Positions 12,072-24,527 are shown, counted from the stretch's first letter. The stretch is DNA of 64,000 bases from Gentiana macrophylla (GCA_026214975.1 CM047805.1:6386001-6450000); one strand, 5' to 3'. Program-made: numbers and translations. The notes: a model not told the origin generated them from the letters alone.

Positions 12072-13800
12072 CCATCGATTGGGTAGTATTATTTAGGCAA
12101 GAAAACTTTGAGATCGTACTATATAAACAATAACCCCTTAGTGTGGTACTATTATTACAATCATGTGAACAACCTTTTCTGATTTATATAAGCATTTAAT
12201 ACAGACTAATGTGTGCCATTGCATTAGTTGGGGTCATATGTTTAAGAATCTATTTTTATTTCTACTGCTTACATGTTTCCAAAATGCTTCTTTTCATATA
12301 CAAAGTGTAACTGCTCTGCTCTCTTTTGCGCTTCGAAATCACACTTGAAATCCTTTTCTCAGACTAGGTGTGTAATTTCTTCTCTCCATTCTTATCATGC
12401 CATGCTTTTTTCTGTACTCATGTTTGCAGTCTTATGCTGAGGTAGTTGCTGTACGATTTGCATGCTTTTACTAAGAATGCAGTGTACTAAATCTGGTTCA
12501 TTGGCTTCTTGTCCATGCCTTTTACCTGCTAGCAATATTTGTATGCGGGATTATGAAAATCAGCTTTGATAAATGATCTGTGGTGAATGTAGTTCTTTAT
12601 AGTTGTTTGTTGATTAACTTCACTGAAGACGTCATCTGTATGTGTAAATATTTCTTTCCTCTGCCTATACATTGCTCTATCAGTTAGGACATTTTTTCCC
12701 TCTCTTGTTTGTCCTTTCAAGTGTTGTTTGTACACCTTCTTTTGTTAAGAAAATCGATAAGAGATATTGAATTCACACACCACGTATATAAAAACAAGAT
12801 CATCACTACAATATCATTGCTCTTTAATTTACCGCTAAGGTGTGCTCACAAGGCAAGATTATGAAAAGGATAGAGTATCAGTTTTACAATTATTTTCATA
12901 TCTTTAACTATGTTCTTTTATTTTAAAATTAGGATTTTCATTTAATTTAGATAAGTTAAGCAACAGAAATCCCGTTTCTTTATCATAATTACCTGTCCCC
13001 CCTCCCCCACCCCCCCACCCCCAACCCCAAACTAGGAGATGAAAATATATATGGGATATAAAAGCTTCTATATCAAATACATGTCACCCAAAAAACATAA
13101 AAGGAAGCATAGAAAAAGTGGAAATGTGGCTTTGAAAGTCGATCACTTAACTGTATGTATTTTTAGGTTAAAAATGTACCCTTTTAATTAATCACACCCT
13201 CATCATCTAACAATATGTTAATTAATCAGTTTAAGTAATGAAATTTACCATTAACAGTTATCACATAATGATGATGAGTATTGTTAATAAGATGTGTTTT
13301 AGTTTCACCTTGCATGTGTTCATGAATGTGTTCATCTTTTTTTAGAATGTGTTTTACCTTGCATGTTTTAGTTTCACCTTGCATTTACCATCTGTTTTTA
13401 GAATGTGTTCATTGTGTACGGTTCTCGTTGCTGGGCTTTCTCAGTTTTTTTAGGTGTGTCTACATGTAGTACTATGTGGGTTAGTTATCATACTGTTTGT
13501 CCTCTTATGGTGCCTTAACATGGATTTCATTTCACTGCTCTCGTTGGTTAAGTTCCTTGGTTTGGGGTTCTAAGTCTTCACAATCAGTGTTTGTTGGTTA
13601 CAATATGTTCTCTACCATGGTTCAGTCATTGTTTGTTATGTTTTACAAGATTTGCTCGCTTGTCTTTGTGTTCTGTTCTTATATGGCTGCATGTGTATGC
13701 TCAGTGTTTATCAGTGTGTTTACTGTTTCATGATTTGCATTGTAGTGTCAGCTTTCTTTCGGTATTATATATATGGTGCTTATGGTCTATCTACACCAGG
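12072..13800. other. gene-free stretch upstream of the Helitron Rep region
   Basis: AT-rich, with no credible ORF on either strand. A C-rich tract lies at 12994-13028. The Helitron 5' terminus (TC at an A|T insertion site) should lie here or slightly further left, but I could not identify it. Confidence 0.5.
12994..13028. repeat. C-rich tract (possible G-quadruplex/i-motif)
   Basis: Five runs of 4-7 C separated by one or two bases (12997-13002, 13004-13008, 13010-13016, 13018-13022, 13025-13028). On the minus strand this has the geometry of a G-quadruplex. Confidence 0.75.
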
Positions 13801-13816
13801 TCCTCGCTCTTAAGGA

Positions 13817-16490
13817 GTGTACTTTGTTTTAGGATTTACTCATCTAAAAACATTAATGAGGACTAAGGGCAAGGCAAAGGCCAGTCCTTTATTTTCCTTG
13901 TCAGGTCTTTCTACCCCAACTAATGCCATAACGGGTTTTTCTCCTCAAAGCTTTCAACACGTCCATCTTACAAATGGTGCTGCTGGTAACTTTGATTGTG
14001 TCTTACCAGCGTCGTCCATAACTAATAAAATGTCCAGTCATTCTTCCACAAGATCAGTGTTGCTTGGTTCTTCAAGCACCAAAGCGTTTGATCCCGATCT
14101 AGATGATAGCATTGTAGGGTTTTCTTACTCCACCACGTACAGACTTTCGGACAAGCGTTCGCTTGGTACAGTGAACTCACACATACTTTCACTGCCACAG
14201 GTCAGAACAGAGGTGGTTCGAAATCACCTGGCTTCTGTACCATACGTGCTTACGCATTCTGAGTACAGGGCTCTTGTTGTGCTCTGATACATAAATAAGA
14301 AGGAAAAGCGTAGACATAACTACTTAAACACAAAACCACATGCCATGTTTCCTGCTCTTTCAGGTCACAGCCAAGAATCTGTCAACACAGCTAATCATAG
14401 CCAAGAGGATATATCCCTTGTTCAACACAATCTTCTTCCATTTCAAGCCAAAAGAAACTGAAAACAAAAACACTTGAGAGAAAAAGAACTGTGCCCGTTG
14501 GTAGAGAACATCTAGAGTTTATACCTCAGGCTCCTAGCATCTTAGATAGCGTACCTGATTTTCGGTATTGCGGTGCAAAGAAGTTCCCACACGAAACAGC
14601 AAATCTTTGTTGTTGCGACGGCGATGTTACTCTTGTTCAGAATGCCATCCCAATTCGTCTATGAGATTTGCTTCTTAACCCATGTGTGTCTGAACCTAGA
14701 AGCTTCAAGGTCATGATTCGTGCATACAACAACCACATGGATTTTACTTCCTTAGGCATAAAATATGACCAAAAGCTAGCGAAAAGAAACAAAGGTGTAT
14801 ATACGTTTAGAGTTCAAGGCCAAGTTTACCATTGGATAAATGATTTAGAACCAAACAAAGATGCTCCTAAGAATCTACAGTTATATTTCCATGACACTGA
14901 CTACGAGCTGACTACACGCATGTCTGTATGTCCAGATTTAGAAAACAAACCTTAAAGGTCTTAATTGACATTTTAACTGTTAACCCTTACGCTCGCTTTT
15001 TCCGTACCTTGTCTACTATACCGTGTCTGGACGACAACCAAATTATCTTGAAACATAATCCTGCAGCTAATAGCAAGACATACAGCAAGCCTATTGTTTC
15101 ACAGGTTGCTGTATTGCTAGCAGCTGATGAAACATCCACTGATGTAAGCCACAGGGATATTCGGGTCTATAAGCATAGTGGAGAGTCTAAGACAATCCAA
15201 TATTACTTTGGATGCTATGATCCGCTTCAATACCCGCTAATGTTTCATTACGGTGATCCTGGCTGGCATCAGGGAATTCCTAGAAACGGAGTTAAAAAAA
15301 GAAAGAAAAGGTTTTGTCCTTTGACAAACCCTTGTAGCCTGAAATCTCCGAATCTTTTTACAAATGCAGATGAAATCCTTAGGTCAGAAGAACAAGGTAG
15401 TCCTATTGCAATCAGGGTTTACTACACTATCATCTTGTACACATATCTGATGGAACTTCTCATGTTGACAGCTGCTGCTGCTGCATTTCGGGAGGATTCC
15501 TCTTTTGTGTCGCTGAGAGAGTATTATTCATATAAATTCCAAATAATGGATGATGATCAATCATACAAACTACAGTATGGTAGATTCTTCCAACAATATT
15601 GTGTAGATATGTATGTCAAGTTAGAGACACAAAAGCTAGACTTTTTTAGGGCAAAAGCAAAACAAGAAGAATGTAGGCAAGAATTTTTACAAGGAATTGT
15701 AGATGCAGTTGGAAGTGGAGAGATCGAACCATCAAAGATAGGTCAACGATTGTTTTAACGGGCGCTTCATTGAGGCCCCCGTCATATGCGTAGAAATATG
15801 TAGATGCAATGACCTTGGTTCAAAAGTTTGGGAAACCCGATATATTCCTTACAATGACATGCAATCCTAACTGGCCTGAATTAAAAGTGCAGTTACTCCC
15901 TTCAGAAATAGCACAAGATAGACCAGATTTAGCAGCTAGAGTATTCCATGCCAAAGTTGAGGAACTTAAGATTCAACTTTTCAAAAAAATATCTTTGGCC
16001 AAGTGTCTCAGCACACGCACATAATTGAATACCAAAACGCTGCTCGCCTTCATGCACATTTCTTGCTGATATTAGAAAAATCTTATAAGCTATACATCCC
16101 AGATGAATACGATAAAATTGTTTCTGCTGAGCTGCCTGATGTCAATTCGAATCCTGCTCTGTATAGGGCTGTCGTCAAACATTTGCTACATGGTCCTTGT
16201 GGCAAGTTAAACCCATCAAATGTCTGTATGCGTAAGAACAACACTTGCAAAAACATGTATCCTAGACAATTCTGTGCTGAGACCACAGCTACAAATGATT
16301 CTTATCCAAATTATCGTAGGAGAAACGATGGGAAGAAAATAATGGTGCATGGAGCATTTGTGGACAATAGATGGGTCGTACCTCATTCGCCTTACTTAGT
16401 TGCTCTACTTGATTGCCATATTAATGTGAGATATGTACTTCTATTAAGGCAGTCAAATATATATACAAATACATATGCAAGGGTAGTGAC
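13817..16490 (+). pseudogene. Helitron Rep (HUH endonuclease) region, frameshifted
   Basis: This would be the N-terminal half of the RepHel transposase, which nicks and joins DNA. Recognisable blocks are RYCGAKKFPHETANLCC (about 14565-14615), YDQKLAKRNKGVYTFRVQG (near 14770), the Helitron_like_N segment LREYYSYKFQIM (15510), FLTMTCNPNWPEL (15844), the HUH motif in ARLHAHFLLIL (16033-16070), and the two-tyrosine motif KYIYKYICKGSD (16455-16490). It cannot be translated as one protein: there is a TGA at 14662-14664, a frame change near 14930, further changes near 15750-15990, and one near 16428 just before the tyrosine motif. Confidence 0.9.
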
Positions 16491-16526
16491 ATAATACTTT
16501 TCTAGCTCTCTAACCTTTCTGAACAG

Positions 16527-18701
16527 ACACCTATTGTTGATGAAATAAGCAACATCATCTCAGCTCGTTGGATATCACCTCCTGAGGCCATGTGGAGAAT
16601 TTACAGATTTCCAATAAGTGAAATGAAACCTCCTGTAATTCCATTGCCTTTACACTTACAGAACAACCAGCCAGTAACATTTAAAAACAACCAAAACCTA
16701 GAAAATTTAATACACGACCCACAACATCACAAGACTATGTTGACTGAGTTCTTTTCAATGAATCAGTCAAACGAAACCGCCAGAAAACTTAGATGCACAT
16801 ATCCAGAATTCCCTACGCACTTTGTATGGCTTTCAAACAAGAAGAAATGGCAGGTAAGAAGTAAAGGTGACTCTATTGGTAGAATTGTAACTGCACACCC
16901 TACTGAAGGTGAGAGATTCTACCTTAGAATGTTGTTGTCCACTGTCCGTTGTCCTACTTCGTATGAGAGCCTAAAGATACATAACGGTACAGTTGCTAAT
17001 AGTTTCCGTGAGTCTGCCCTACTTCATGGTTTATTACAAGATGATAATAGTCAAGAATTATGTTTAGAAGAAGCATCCGTATTCCAGAAGCCATATGAAC
17101 TGAGACGATTATTTGCAAGCATTCTGGTTTATTCTACTCCGAATGATCCAAAAACACTCTATCTGAAATTCGAAAGTAGTATGTTTGAGGACTTTACTAG
17201 AGATGACAATATGACAACAGAAGAAATTAGGAATAATACTCTTCGTCAAATCAATACGATCAATGAGTAAGAGCCTAGAAAAATATTTCACCTTAGATTC
17301 AGACCAGCCACATAGTTCATATGAAGACCTAGGAAAAGAGATAAGAACAGAAGCTAATATAGTTGTTTCAGCTACAGATTTAGCTCTAAAGCACATTCTT
17401 AATACAAAACAGAAAGAAATTTTCAGAATAATTACAACTACAATATATACTGGAAAATCAGGCGCTTTCTTTGTTGACGGCCCTGGTGGCACCGGTAAGA
17501 CATTCTTGTACAGGGCTTTACTTGTCGAGGTAAGGTCAAAAGGTTCCTTTGCTTTAGCAACTGCTACATCTGGCATAGCAGCTTCGATTCTACCTGGCGG
17601 TGGAACTGCTCATTCCCGATTCAAGATACCACCAGATACAACAGAATATTCAACGTGCAGAGTAAGTAAGCAATCTGCACTTGGCCACCTAATAAGAGAA
17701 AGTAAACTCATTATTTGGGACGTAGCCCCCATGGCCAAGAGATCAGACCTTGAGGCTTTGAATGATTTACTACAAGACTTGATGAACAATATGAAATTTT
17801 TTTGTGGTAAAGTAGTGGTCTTGGGGGGGGGATTTAGACAAACTTTACTAGTTGTCGCTATGGGTACTAAATCTGAAACACTTAATGCATGCTTGATAAA
17901 TTCACATTTGTGGTCTAACATAACGAAACTTCATCTGACTGTAAACATGAGAGACAAAACAGATCCAGCCTTCACATCATTTTTTATGTCAATAGGAAAA
18001 GGTATAGGAAATACAACAGACAGTGGTTTAGTACAATTGCCTTCTTCTTGCATTGTGCCAAGTACTGATGATGAAGAATCTGACCTTGCTAAACTCATAA
18101 CAGCAATCTATCCTTAACTTCATACAAATACACCTACCTCATATCCACTTAACAGCTCAATCTTGACTACTAAGAATGAGTTTGTACATGAAATTAACAA
18201 AGATGATGATAGATAGCTTTCCGGCATGGAAGTTGAATATAGAAGTTATGACGAGACTATCAACCCGGATTTGCAAGGCCAATACATAGATATACTGAAT
18301 AATTTTCACCTAATGGTCTACCTCCATATAGGCTAATTCTTAAGGAAAACGCTCCAATCATCTTGCTAAGAAATTTAGATCCATCAGAAGGCCTTTGTAA
18401 TGGCACTCGTTTAGTATGTAGAGCCCTTAGAAGAAATGTAATAGAAGCTGAAATTTCTTTAGGAGATTTTGCTGGAAAGCAAGTCTTCATTCACAGAATT
18501 CCACTTCAGCCAACAAACGACGAATGTTATCCAGTTCCTTACAAACGTGTACAGTTTCCGATACGCTTGTGCTTTGCAATGACTATAAATAAAGCACAAG
18601 GGCAAACACTCGACAATGTTGGTGTCTACCTTAAAGAACCGCCTTCTCGTGATGGGCAATTATATGTCGCTTTATCCCGCAAGATCATCATCGTTAGTTA
18701 A
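16527..18701 (+). pseudogene. Helitron Pif1-type helicase region, damaged
   Basis: This is the C-terminal helicase half of RepHel. The first 225 codons (to 17270) contain the linker typical of Helitron proteins (EFPTHFVWLSNKKKWQVR). After a frame change the helicase follows. Walker A is GPGGTGKT (17479-17502). Walker B reads IIWDVAPM instead of the family's DEAP, losing the catalytic glutamate. The next motif reads GGGFRQTLLVV instead of GGDFRQ. The final motifs (INKAQGQTLDNVGVYL and LYVALSR, 18583-18684) follow several stops between 18115 and 18362. Loss of catalytic residues plus frameshifts means no helicase activity. Confidence 0.92.
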
Positions 18702-19977
18702 GGTTCTTATAAAAAATCACCGATGATTTTCAGCCGCCATGACTAAAAACATTGTATACAGAGAGGTGTTAACCAACTAACAAATGTAAGACATTGTAAC
18801 CTTACTTTTGCTTCAGGTGTTTTCATTCATGAATATGCTTGAGCTATCATGTCTCTGATGTAAAATTTCTTAGCGCTTGTGTCCAGTAATGAAAATGAAC
18901 TTTACCTGCTGTTTTTTCAACTTTGTTTGTTTGCCTTTCACATAGATGTCAATGCTTTACTTATCTTTGCTTTCCTGCATGTTATTATGTTTGTTCTTGA
19001 AAAATACTAAATCCTTACATTTATGTCAACGACAGCAATGGCATTGGTATCGAAGAGAAAATTGTCCTATGTTTCTGACATCGATCGAAACTCAACAATG
19101 TGGACGGTCGTGGTTCAGGTCATAGAGAGTCACAGGCCTAAAGAAAGCTCTGGCAGGTACGGTGCACGACCCAAAACATATAAGCGGTACTTGCTGGCTG
19201 ATGAACATGTAAGTTCTGGCACATAGTCGATCTTCTCTGTCATGCAAAATAATTTACCTTTACTACTGCCTGTAAACAAATGCATGTATACATTTAACCA
19301 TTGATCCATTTCTGCTTTCTGGATTGATAGGGAACAAAAGTCTCTGGAATTGTTTACGAGAACGACATCCGCTACTTTTCAACATCTCTACAACCTTTCA
19401 AGCGTTATATGATTTCAAATGCTGGTTTAACTCCTGCTTACTCTTACTTCAAATTGGGACCATATCCATTTTCATGGGTTATCACCGATGACATCCCAGT
19501 TGAACTAATTGATGAACCTGTGATGAAACCATTGCCGTTCTCATACGAAGTTTGCGCATTCAGTGACTTCGCCCAGCATGCTGATAAAGATGTTGGATTC
19601 AGTAAGATGCCTTGTCTATATTGTAATCTGTTTTCGAGTAAACGTTCAAAATGCTAAACTGACTTGAATTCTCACAGATGTCAACGGGGTGGCTATACAT
19701 GCTTTTCCAGTAAAACAGGTTACCGTTGATTCAACCAAGCGAGAGATCGTCCTCATAGATGAAAAGTACGTCCACGTTTACTTATTAAATTCCTATTTAG
19801 ACCACTTAATAATACATTTCGATTCTCACATTTGCAGGGCCGGCACAATAATGAAGCAAAGGAAGCGTGGGCTTAAGGCCCAACCATCCCGGGGGCCCGA
19901 AAATACTTGTTTTGCAAACAAACGATAATTCACAACAACAAATATTATATGTTCGAAAATTTTCTAGTTATCTATTG

Positions 19978-20033
19978 TAGTCCAGTTGGTTGAGATGTTT
20001 TGCATTTCCTTAAGAGACTTGAGTTCAAGTCCC
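19978..20033 (+). ncRNA. tRNA-like Pol III promoter, probable SINE head
   Basis: TAGTCCAGTTGG (19978-19989) fits the A-box consensus and GAGTTCAAGTCCC (20021-20033) fits the B-box consensus. They are about 30 bp apart, as in tRNA-derived SINEs. A long T run follows from about 20047. There is no complete tRNA fold, so this is not a tRNA gene. Confidence 0.55.
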
Positions 20034-20047
20034 GGCAATGGAAGTTG

Positions 20048-20078
<31 letters not shown>

Positions 20079-20385
20079 TAAAACACTTTGGGCCTTTTTT
20101 TTGTCCCGGCAATGTCAATTTTTTTTTTTACTTCTTTTGACTTCTTTAAATCACTTTTGACCTTTTTTTTGTCCCGGCAATTCCAATTAATTTATTGATC
20201 CCCTTAAACAACTTTTAGTTTTTTGAACTCTGATATATTAGAATCCTCCAATATATATGCTGGTTTCTATTGCACCACATAATTACTACTCACACTGCTT
20301 TTTTTTTTTGTATTTATTATTCCAAATAATTCATTAACTCATTTAAATATCTTTTGGGTCTTTTGAACCATAATATATTAGCACT

Positions 20386-20390
<5 letters not shown>

Positions 20391-20480
<90 letters not shown>
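20391..20480. repeat. TA dinucleotide microsatellite
   Basis: About 45 uninterrupted TA units inside the hAT element. The 72-residue YIYIYI reading frame over it is an artefact. Confidence 0.95.
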
Positions 20481-20483
<3 letters not shown>

Positions 20484-22706
20484 TTCAACTAAAAGACCTA
20501 AATATTCTACAAAAGAGATGATTAATTTTACTATTTTATAGGTATGTTTTGAGTCTATCAATGAATTGAATTTTGTATCTACGGATGTTAAAAACGCAAT
20601 AATGAAGTAATATTTTATAAATATGTTTTTTCAAAAAAAAAAAAAAAAACTTCGAACTTGAAGGCCTAATTTGCTGATTCGCCGAAGGCCAAAAAAATTC
20701 CAGGGCCGGCCCTGCACATTTGCAGCAAAGTTCCAGTTATTCTAGCACTCTGGAACTCATTTGGAGACGTGGAAGGAAGTATCATAGCAAACAACATAAG
20801 TAACACACCTGTTATCATTGCAACCAATGTAAAAGCAACAACATTCCATGGTATTTTGCTTCTGTGTTAAGGATTAAATAAAAGAATGCACAAATTAAAT
20901 GATTCAAATTTATTTATATTCCATTTCTTGTGGTGTATGCAGGGCTTTCATTTACTTCTAGAATGTTTTCTTACTTCTTGATTGATCCTCCGTTGGCTGA
21001 CAATCCTCCACTCAATGAATGCTAAAGAAAAGAAGTTCTTATGTATGTTCTTAATTATTCGCAGTGTATATTCTCTAAAATCTGTACTTTTTAACTTTCT
21101 CAATATGTACAATGACAACAAAAATGGGATCACACGGTTGCTGCGTAACGAGGCATTTAAGCAAACTGATCTATTGTTCCCACCTCCTACTGCAAACAAC
21201 TCAATTGATGTGCCAACAGCAGCTGCTACGCTACTCACGGTATTAAATGCAACTTTATCAAACTTTACACAATTAAATAGTTTCTCACGTTAAACCCAAT
21301 AATAATGCACCTTCAATACTTTCTCACAAAGATTTATTTTTCTTGCTTGGCAAGCTTGATTTGCCATGTCTGAACAAAGTACTAGCAGAAAATTAAATTT
21401 CACAGCACCTGATTCGTGATTTGTGGGCAAGCTTTACACATCACAAGAATTTTTCACAAATTCATTCATGCAAAGATTTCTTCTAACTTGTATACATAAC
21501 TATTGCAGGCTGTGAATAACTGTTACGGTTTTCCAGATTACATTTTTTGACAAACAAACTACGTATTCACAGATCAGAAATCACAAGTCATAGGTTTACC
21601 TTCACAAACGACAAATGCTTTACAAAATAAAATTATTTTCTTCTTGGTCGACAAGCTTCATTTGAGATTTTTGTGAAAATTAAACTTTACTTGCACACCC
21701 ACCAGATAATACTTACTCACATTACAACCAAGAATAATTCACCTTTAATCACAAATCTTTTACATTCCAGATGCTCACTGCATGGGTTGTTGGTCACTTA
21801 AGGTTCACAATTGCCAAGAAGAAATACTATCTCAGTACATGTGGAAACTGTAGCAAAAAAGTGAAGGCTGGTGCTGATTGGTTCCTTCGCTGCTCTTCTT
21901 GTGGGGAAATGAGAGACGTCGAATTCAAGTAAATTTCCACTGTCATTCTCATATTATCCATCTTACGAAGTAGTCATGATTTTATAGCGTAGTCACATTT
22001 CTCTTGAAATCTCTATTTTTTAGGTGTCGTGGTACTTTGAACTCACCTGAGAAGACAAGTCATTACCTATTGTACTCACTTCTCCGCACATTGAACACTT
22101 GACTGGACTTACTGCTACACAACTCAGAGACTCTCATGAATTTGTAAGTATATTAAAGAAAACATTACAAATTCATCCTCATACACTTATAGTCTTAACT
22201 TACTTTTTTATGAAACTGTGTTTACTCAAAGGACTTGGGTCTAGAGGAGGCCTTCAAGCAGCCTTGGATAAACTTCAGGTTGTCTGTTTCGTTAAGAAAT
22301 ACGACCTCGCAACACTAGGTACACCAGGCACTCCAGGAATTCGATATGCAACTTTGAAAACATATAATGTAGATGCTATTAAACTCGCTTCCTATCAGGC
22401 TCTGCATTGTTGTTGGATGGACCACATGAAGCTGCATCTAAAGATGATGCCCAGTTTTTCAGCCCCAACACTAAAAAACAGATGACAGAGGTTGAAACCA
22501 TAATTGAAAGCAGCAAAGGTGAACCATCAGCTCCACCAGCCAAAAGAACCCTGGACTTCATCTGCATGCCTACTAAGGTTGAGAAATCCACTGCTGACAT
22601 ACTGGCTTGCAAAGATACTGCTCATCTCAACACTAGTCCAGATGGCGTTGAAAAGCCAACAGAGAATCCTGTCAAAAAAGGTAAGGAAGACCATATTTCA
22701 GACTAA

Positions 22707-23503
22707 TATGTGCTGCAACCCCAAGGAAAAGATTAAATCTTAATCATATTTGCAATATTACCATATGTACTTCTAAGACATTAACTATTTGGTACTCTAT
22801 GTATTGTACTAAAAGCATGCATGTGTAAATGTTTTTGCATATTGTAAACCATTGCTTCTCTCCGTAAGACTATAATGGTTTAACAATATGCCTTTGCTTC
22901 TATCGCTTATTTTGTTCAAAAATGTATATTAGCAACAATTGCAAAATTCGCTTAACCAAAGATCAGTTGATATGTAACAAAACAAATATTTTGCATCCTT
23001 ATGCCTTTTATTATGTAACGTGCTTAAAAACATGCCTTTCTTTTTGGTTCGTAAGCCATTCTCGAATTTGTCACCAATTCTTTCTTCCTGAAAATGTTTC
23101 CTTCTTATGCTTAGGTTCTTCCGGGATGAGTCACATGGCTTCGCCAAAATCATTCTACTATTTATGGTTTCATAACTTCCTGTAAACCCCTTTTACCTAT
23201 TACACTTATTATTTGGGTGAAATAGTATACAAATCAGCTTCGCATATGTTTTGCTGATGTCTTAGGCACTGCTACAAGAGTTTCTCTTGGCCTTATTATC
23301 ATACTGTCTCATTTTGCTTCCATCTACTTCATGCTCATATTCTCTTCTCAAGGTTCTGCTTCTAATCTTTCTATTGTGTTTGCAACGTGTTCTTAGTTGC
23401 ATTGTTCTTGCTAGGTTCGCCTTCCCCACCTTCTCATACTATGAATTCTCAAGCTCTAAATATCTTTTAACATCATTTCACACATCTTCTTCCAGTAATG
23501 TAT
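22707..23503. other. non-coding 3' segment of the Helitron
   Basis: AT-rich sequence between the RPA stop and the terminal hairpin. No captured gene was recognised. Confidence 0.5.
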
Positions 23504-23535
23504 TGCCGTGCATTTTCACGGCATCCCTCACTAGT
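23504..23535 (+). other. Helitron 3' terminus: hairpin plus CTAG|T
   Basis: TGCCGTG (23504-23510) pairs with CACGGCA (23517-23523) across a 6-nt loop, followed 7 nt later by CTAG (23531-23534) and T (23535). A short GC-rich palindrome close to a CTRR end inserted before T is the defining Helitron terminus. Confidence 0.95.
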
Positions 23536-24150
23536 AATATATATACATCTTCGCATTAATAAAATTATAAAGTTCTCTTCTTGTTAGGTTTTTCGCTTGT
23601 GTTTAGTTTTTCGGGTTTACTTCGTTTGATTGTACGATACCAATCACCCGTCTGTTCTAGCAATAATGAACTTGATTCTTCCTATGCTTGTCTTACCTCA
23701 GTTAGATATCAGGGGTTGAGCCAAAGGTAATTGGGGGGGGGCAATCCGAATTGAGATCCGAAAAATAAATTTTTTTATTTATTAAAATGTGTAGATTTTT
23801 CGTTTAAAAAACATAGAATACCGTGGATGATGGGTAGTTTTACCAGGTGCCGTACTGAAAACATTTATAGACAAATGTTAAAAGGGAAACATAAAAAAAT
23901 ATGTTTAAAAAACGTATTATTTGTCTCAAAAAAATAACATAGAAAAATATATTTGAAAAGCATTTCGTAGCTGATTCGTTACGGGATTTGTCGCGAAATA
24001 GCTATGAAAACGCTACGATTTCGAATGTTCAGATAATATGGCGTCATAATTTTTCAGCCAAAGGTTCTACAAAAATAATAATATGTCAAACAATAATTTT
24101 TCGGATATGGCAAACAACAATCCGAATTGAGATCCGAAAAATAATAGGTT
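23536..24150. other. unassigned AT-rich DNA with short duplications
   Basis: CAATCCGAATTGAGATCCGA followed by AAAATAA occurs at 23741-23767 and 24118-24144, and CCAAAGGTTCTACAA occurs at about 24058 and 24168. These suggest a rearranged or doubly inserted remnant. No coding sequence was seen. Confidence 0.45.
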
Positions 24151-24515
24151 GTTTGCGTGATATGCCAAAGGTTCTACAATTAGAGCTACTTGGTTACACA
24201 TCTGGTAACTTAGCTGGGCTATTTAATTATGACAATTCCGACAGGGACCAAATGGCGGTAAGTGTTTAGGGATTTGTGTCTATAAATACCAACTGATGTA
24301 ATCAATGTAAAATGCGAGAATCTTCTTGTAATTCTATGCATAGTAAAATATCTGCGTTTCTGTCCATGGAGTAGTCGGTACAACGCCGAAAACCACGTTA
24401 AATCTCCATGTTCTTGTTTCTGTCATTTTGTCATCGCCATTATCTTTTACGTTTGAATTGCTTCTGTGTTTTTTCTTTCTTGAGTAGCAAACTACACACA
24501 TCTGTTTTAACAAAC

Positions 24516-24527
24516 TGGTATCAGAGA
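24516..24527 (+). promoter_or_regulatory. primer binding site (tRNA-iMet) of the Copia remnant
   Basis: TGGTATCAGAGA lies three bases after the presumed LTR end; the usual Copia sequence is TGGTATCAGAGC. Confidence 0.75.

Larger units (their letters stand above)
19827..20722. mobile_element. non-autonomous hAT element with 8-bp target duplication
   Basis: The element at 19835-20714 (880 bp) starts CAGGGCCGGC and ends GCCGGCCCTG, a perfect 10-bp terminal inverted repeat typical of plant hAT transposons. It is flanked by the direct repeat CACATTTG (19827-19834 and 20715-20722), the 8-bp duplication diagnostic of hAT. There is no transposase inside. The interior has a tRNA-like promoter, long T runs, three copies of GTCCCGGCAAT, and a TA dinucleotide run at about 20391-20480. 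Confidence 0.95.
19023..22706 (+). pseudogene. RPA1-like: RPA large-subunit-like gene carried by the Helitron
   Basis: RPA1 proteins bind single-stranded DNA through OB folds, and plant Helitrons commonly carry one. Exons with proper splice sites are 19023-19208, 19331-19601, 19678-19765 and 20726-20850, which join in frame (phases 0, 1, 2 and 1), then one starting at 20943. Homology resumes at about 21065-21239 (RLLRNEAFKQTDLLFPPPT). Exon 21771-21928 holds the C-terminal four-cysteine zinc finger (CGNC then CSSC). The tail runs to a stop at 22704-22706. The first half is intact, but an in-frame TAA follows 21030 with no obvious donor site. Frame changes occur between 22024 and 22090 and again near 22250, so full-length protein is unlikely. 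Confidence 0.82.
13817..23534 (+). mobile_element. decayed autonomous Helitron (5' end not located)
   Basis: In order on the plus strand lie a Rep (HUH endonuclease) region, a Pif1-type helicase, an RPA-like gene and a canonical Helitron 3' terminus: a 7-bp hairpin, then CTAG and a host T. This is the standard gene set and order of plant Helitrons, rolling-circle DNA transposons. The start given is the first recognisable coding sequence. The true 5' end is upstream, somewhere between about 11.4 and 13.8 kb. A hAT element (19835-20714) is nested in it. Confidence 0.9.

Noticed and set aside
13497..13866. Plus-strand ORFs with hydrophobic stretches before the Helitron Rep
   Set aside because: Low-complexity T-rich sequence with no family resemblance and no link to the Rep frame.
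19978..20033. Genuine tRNA gene
   Set aside because: A and B boxes are present, but no acceptor stem or complete cloverleaf can be drawn.
20343..20561. Minus-strand ORF rich in YIYIYI
   Set aside because: It is a translation of the TA microsatellite.
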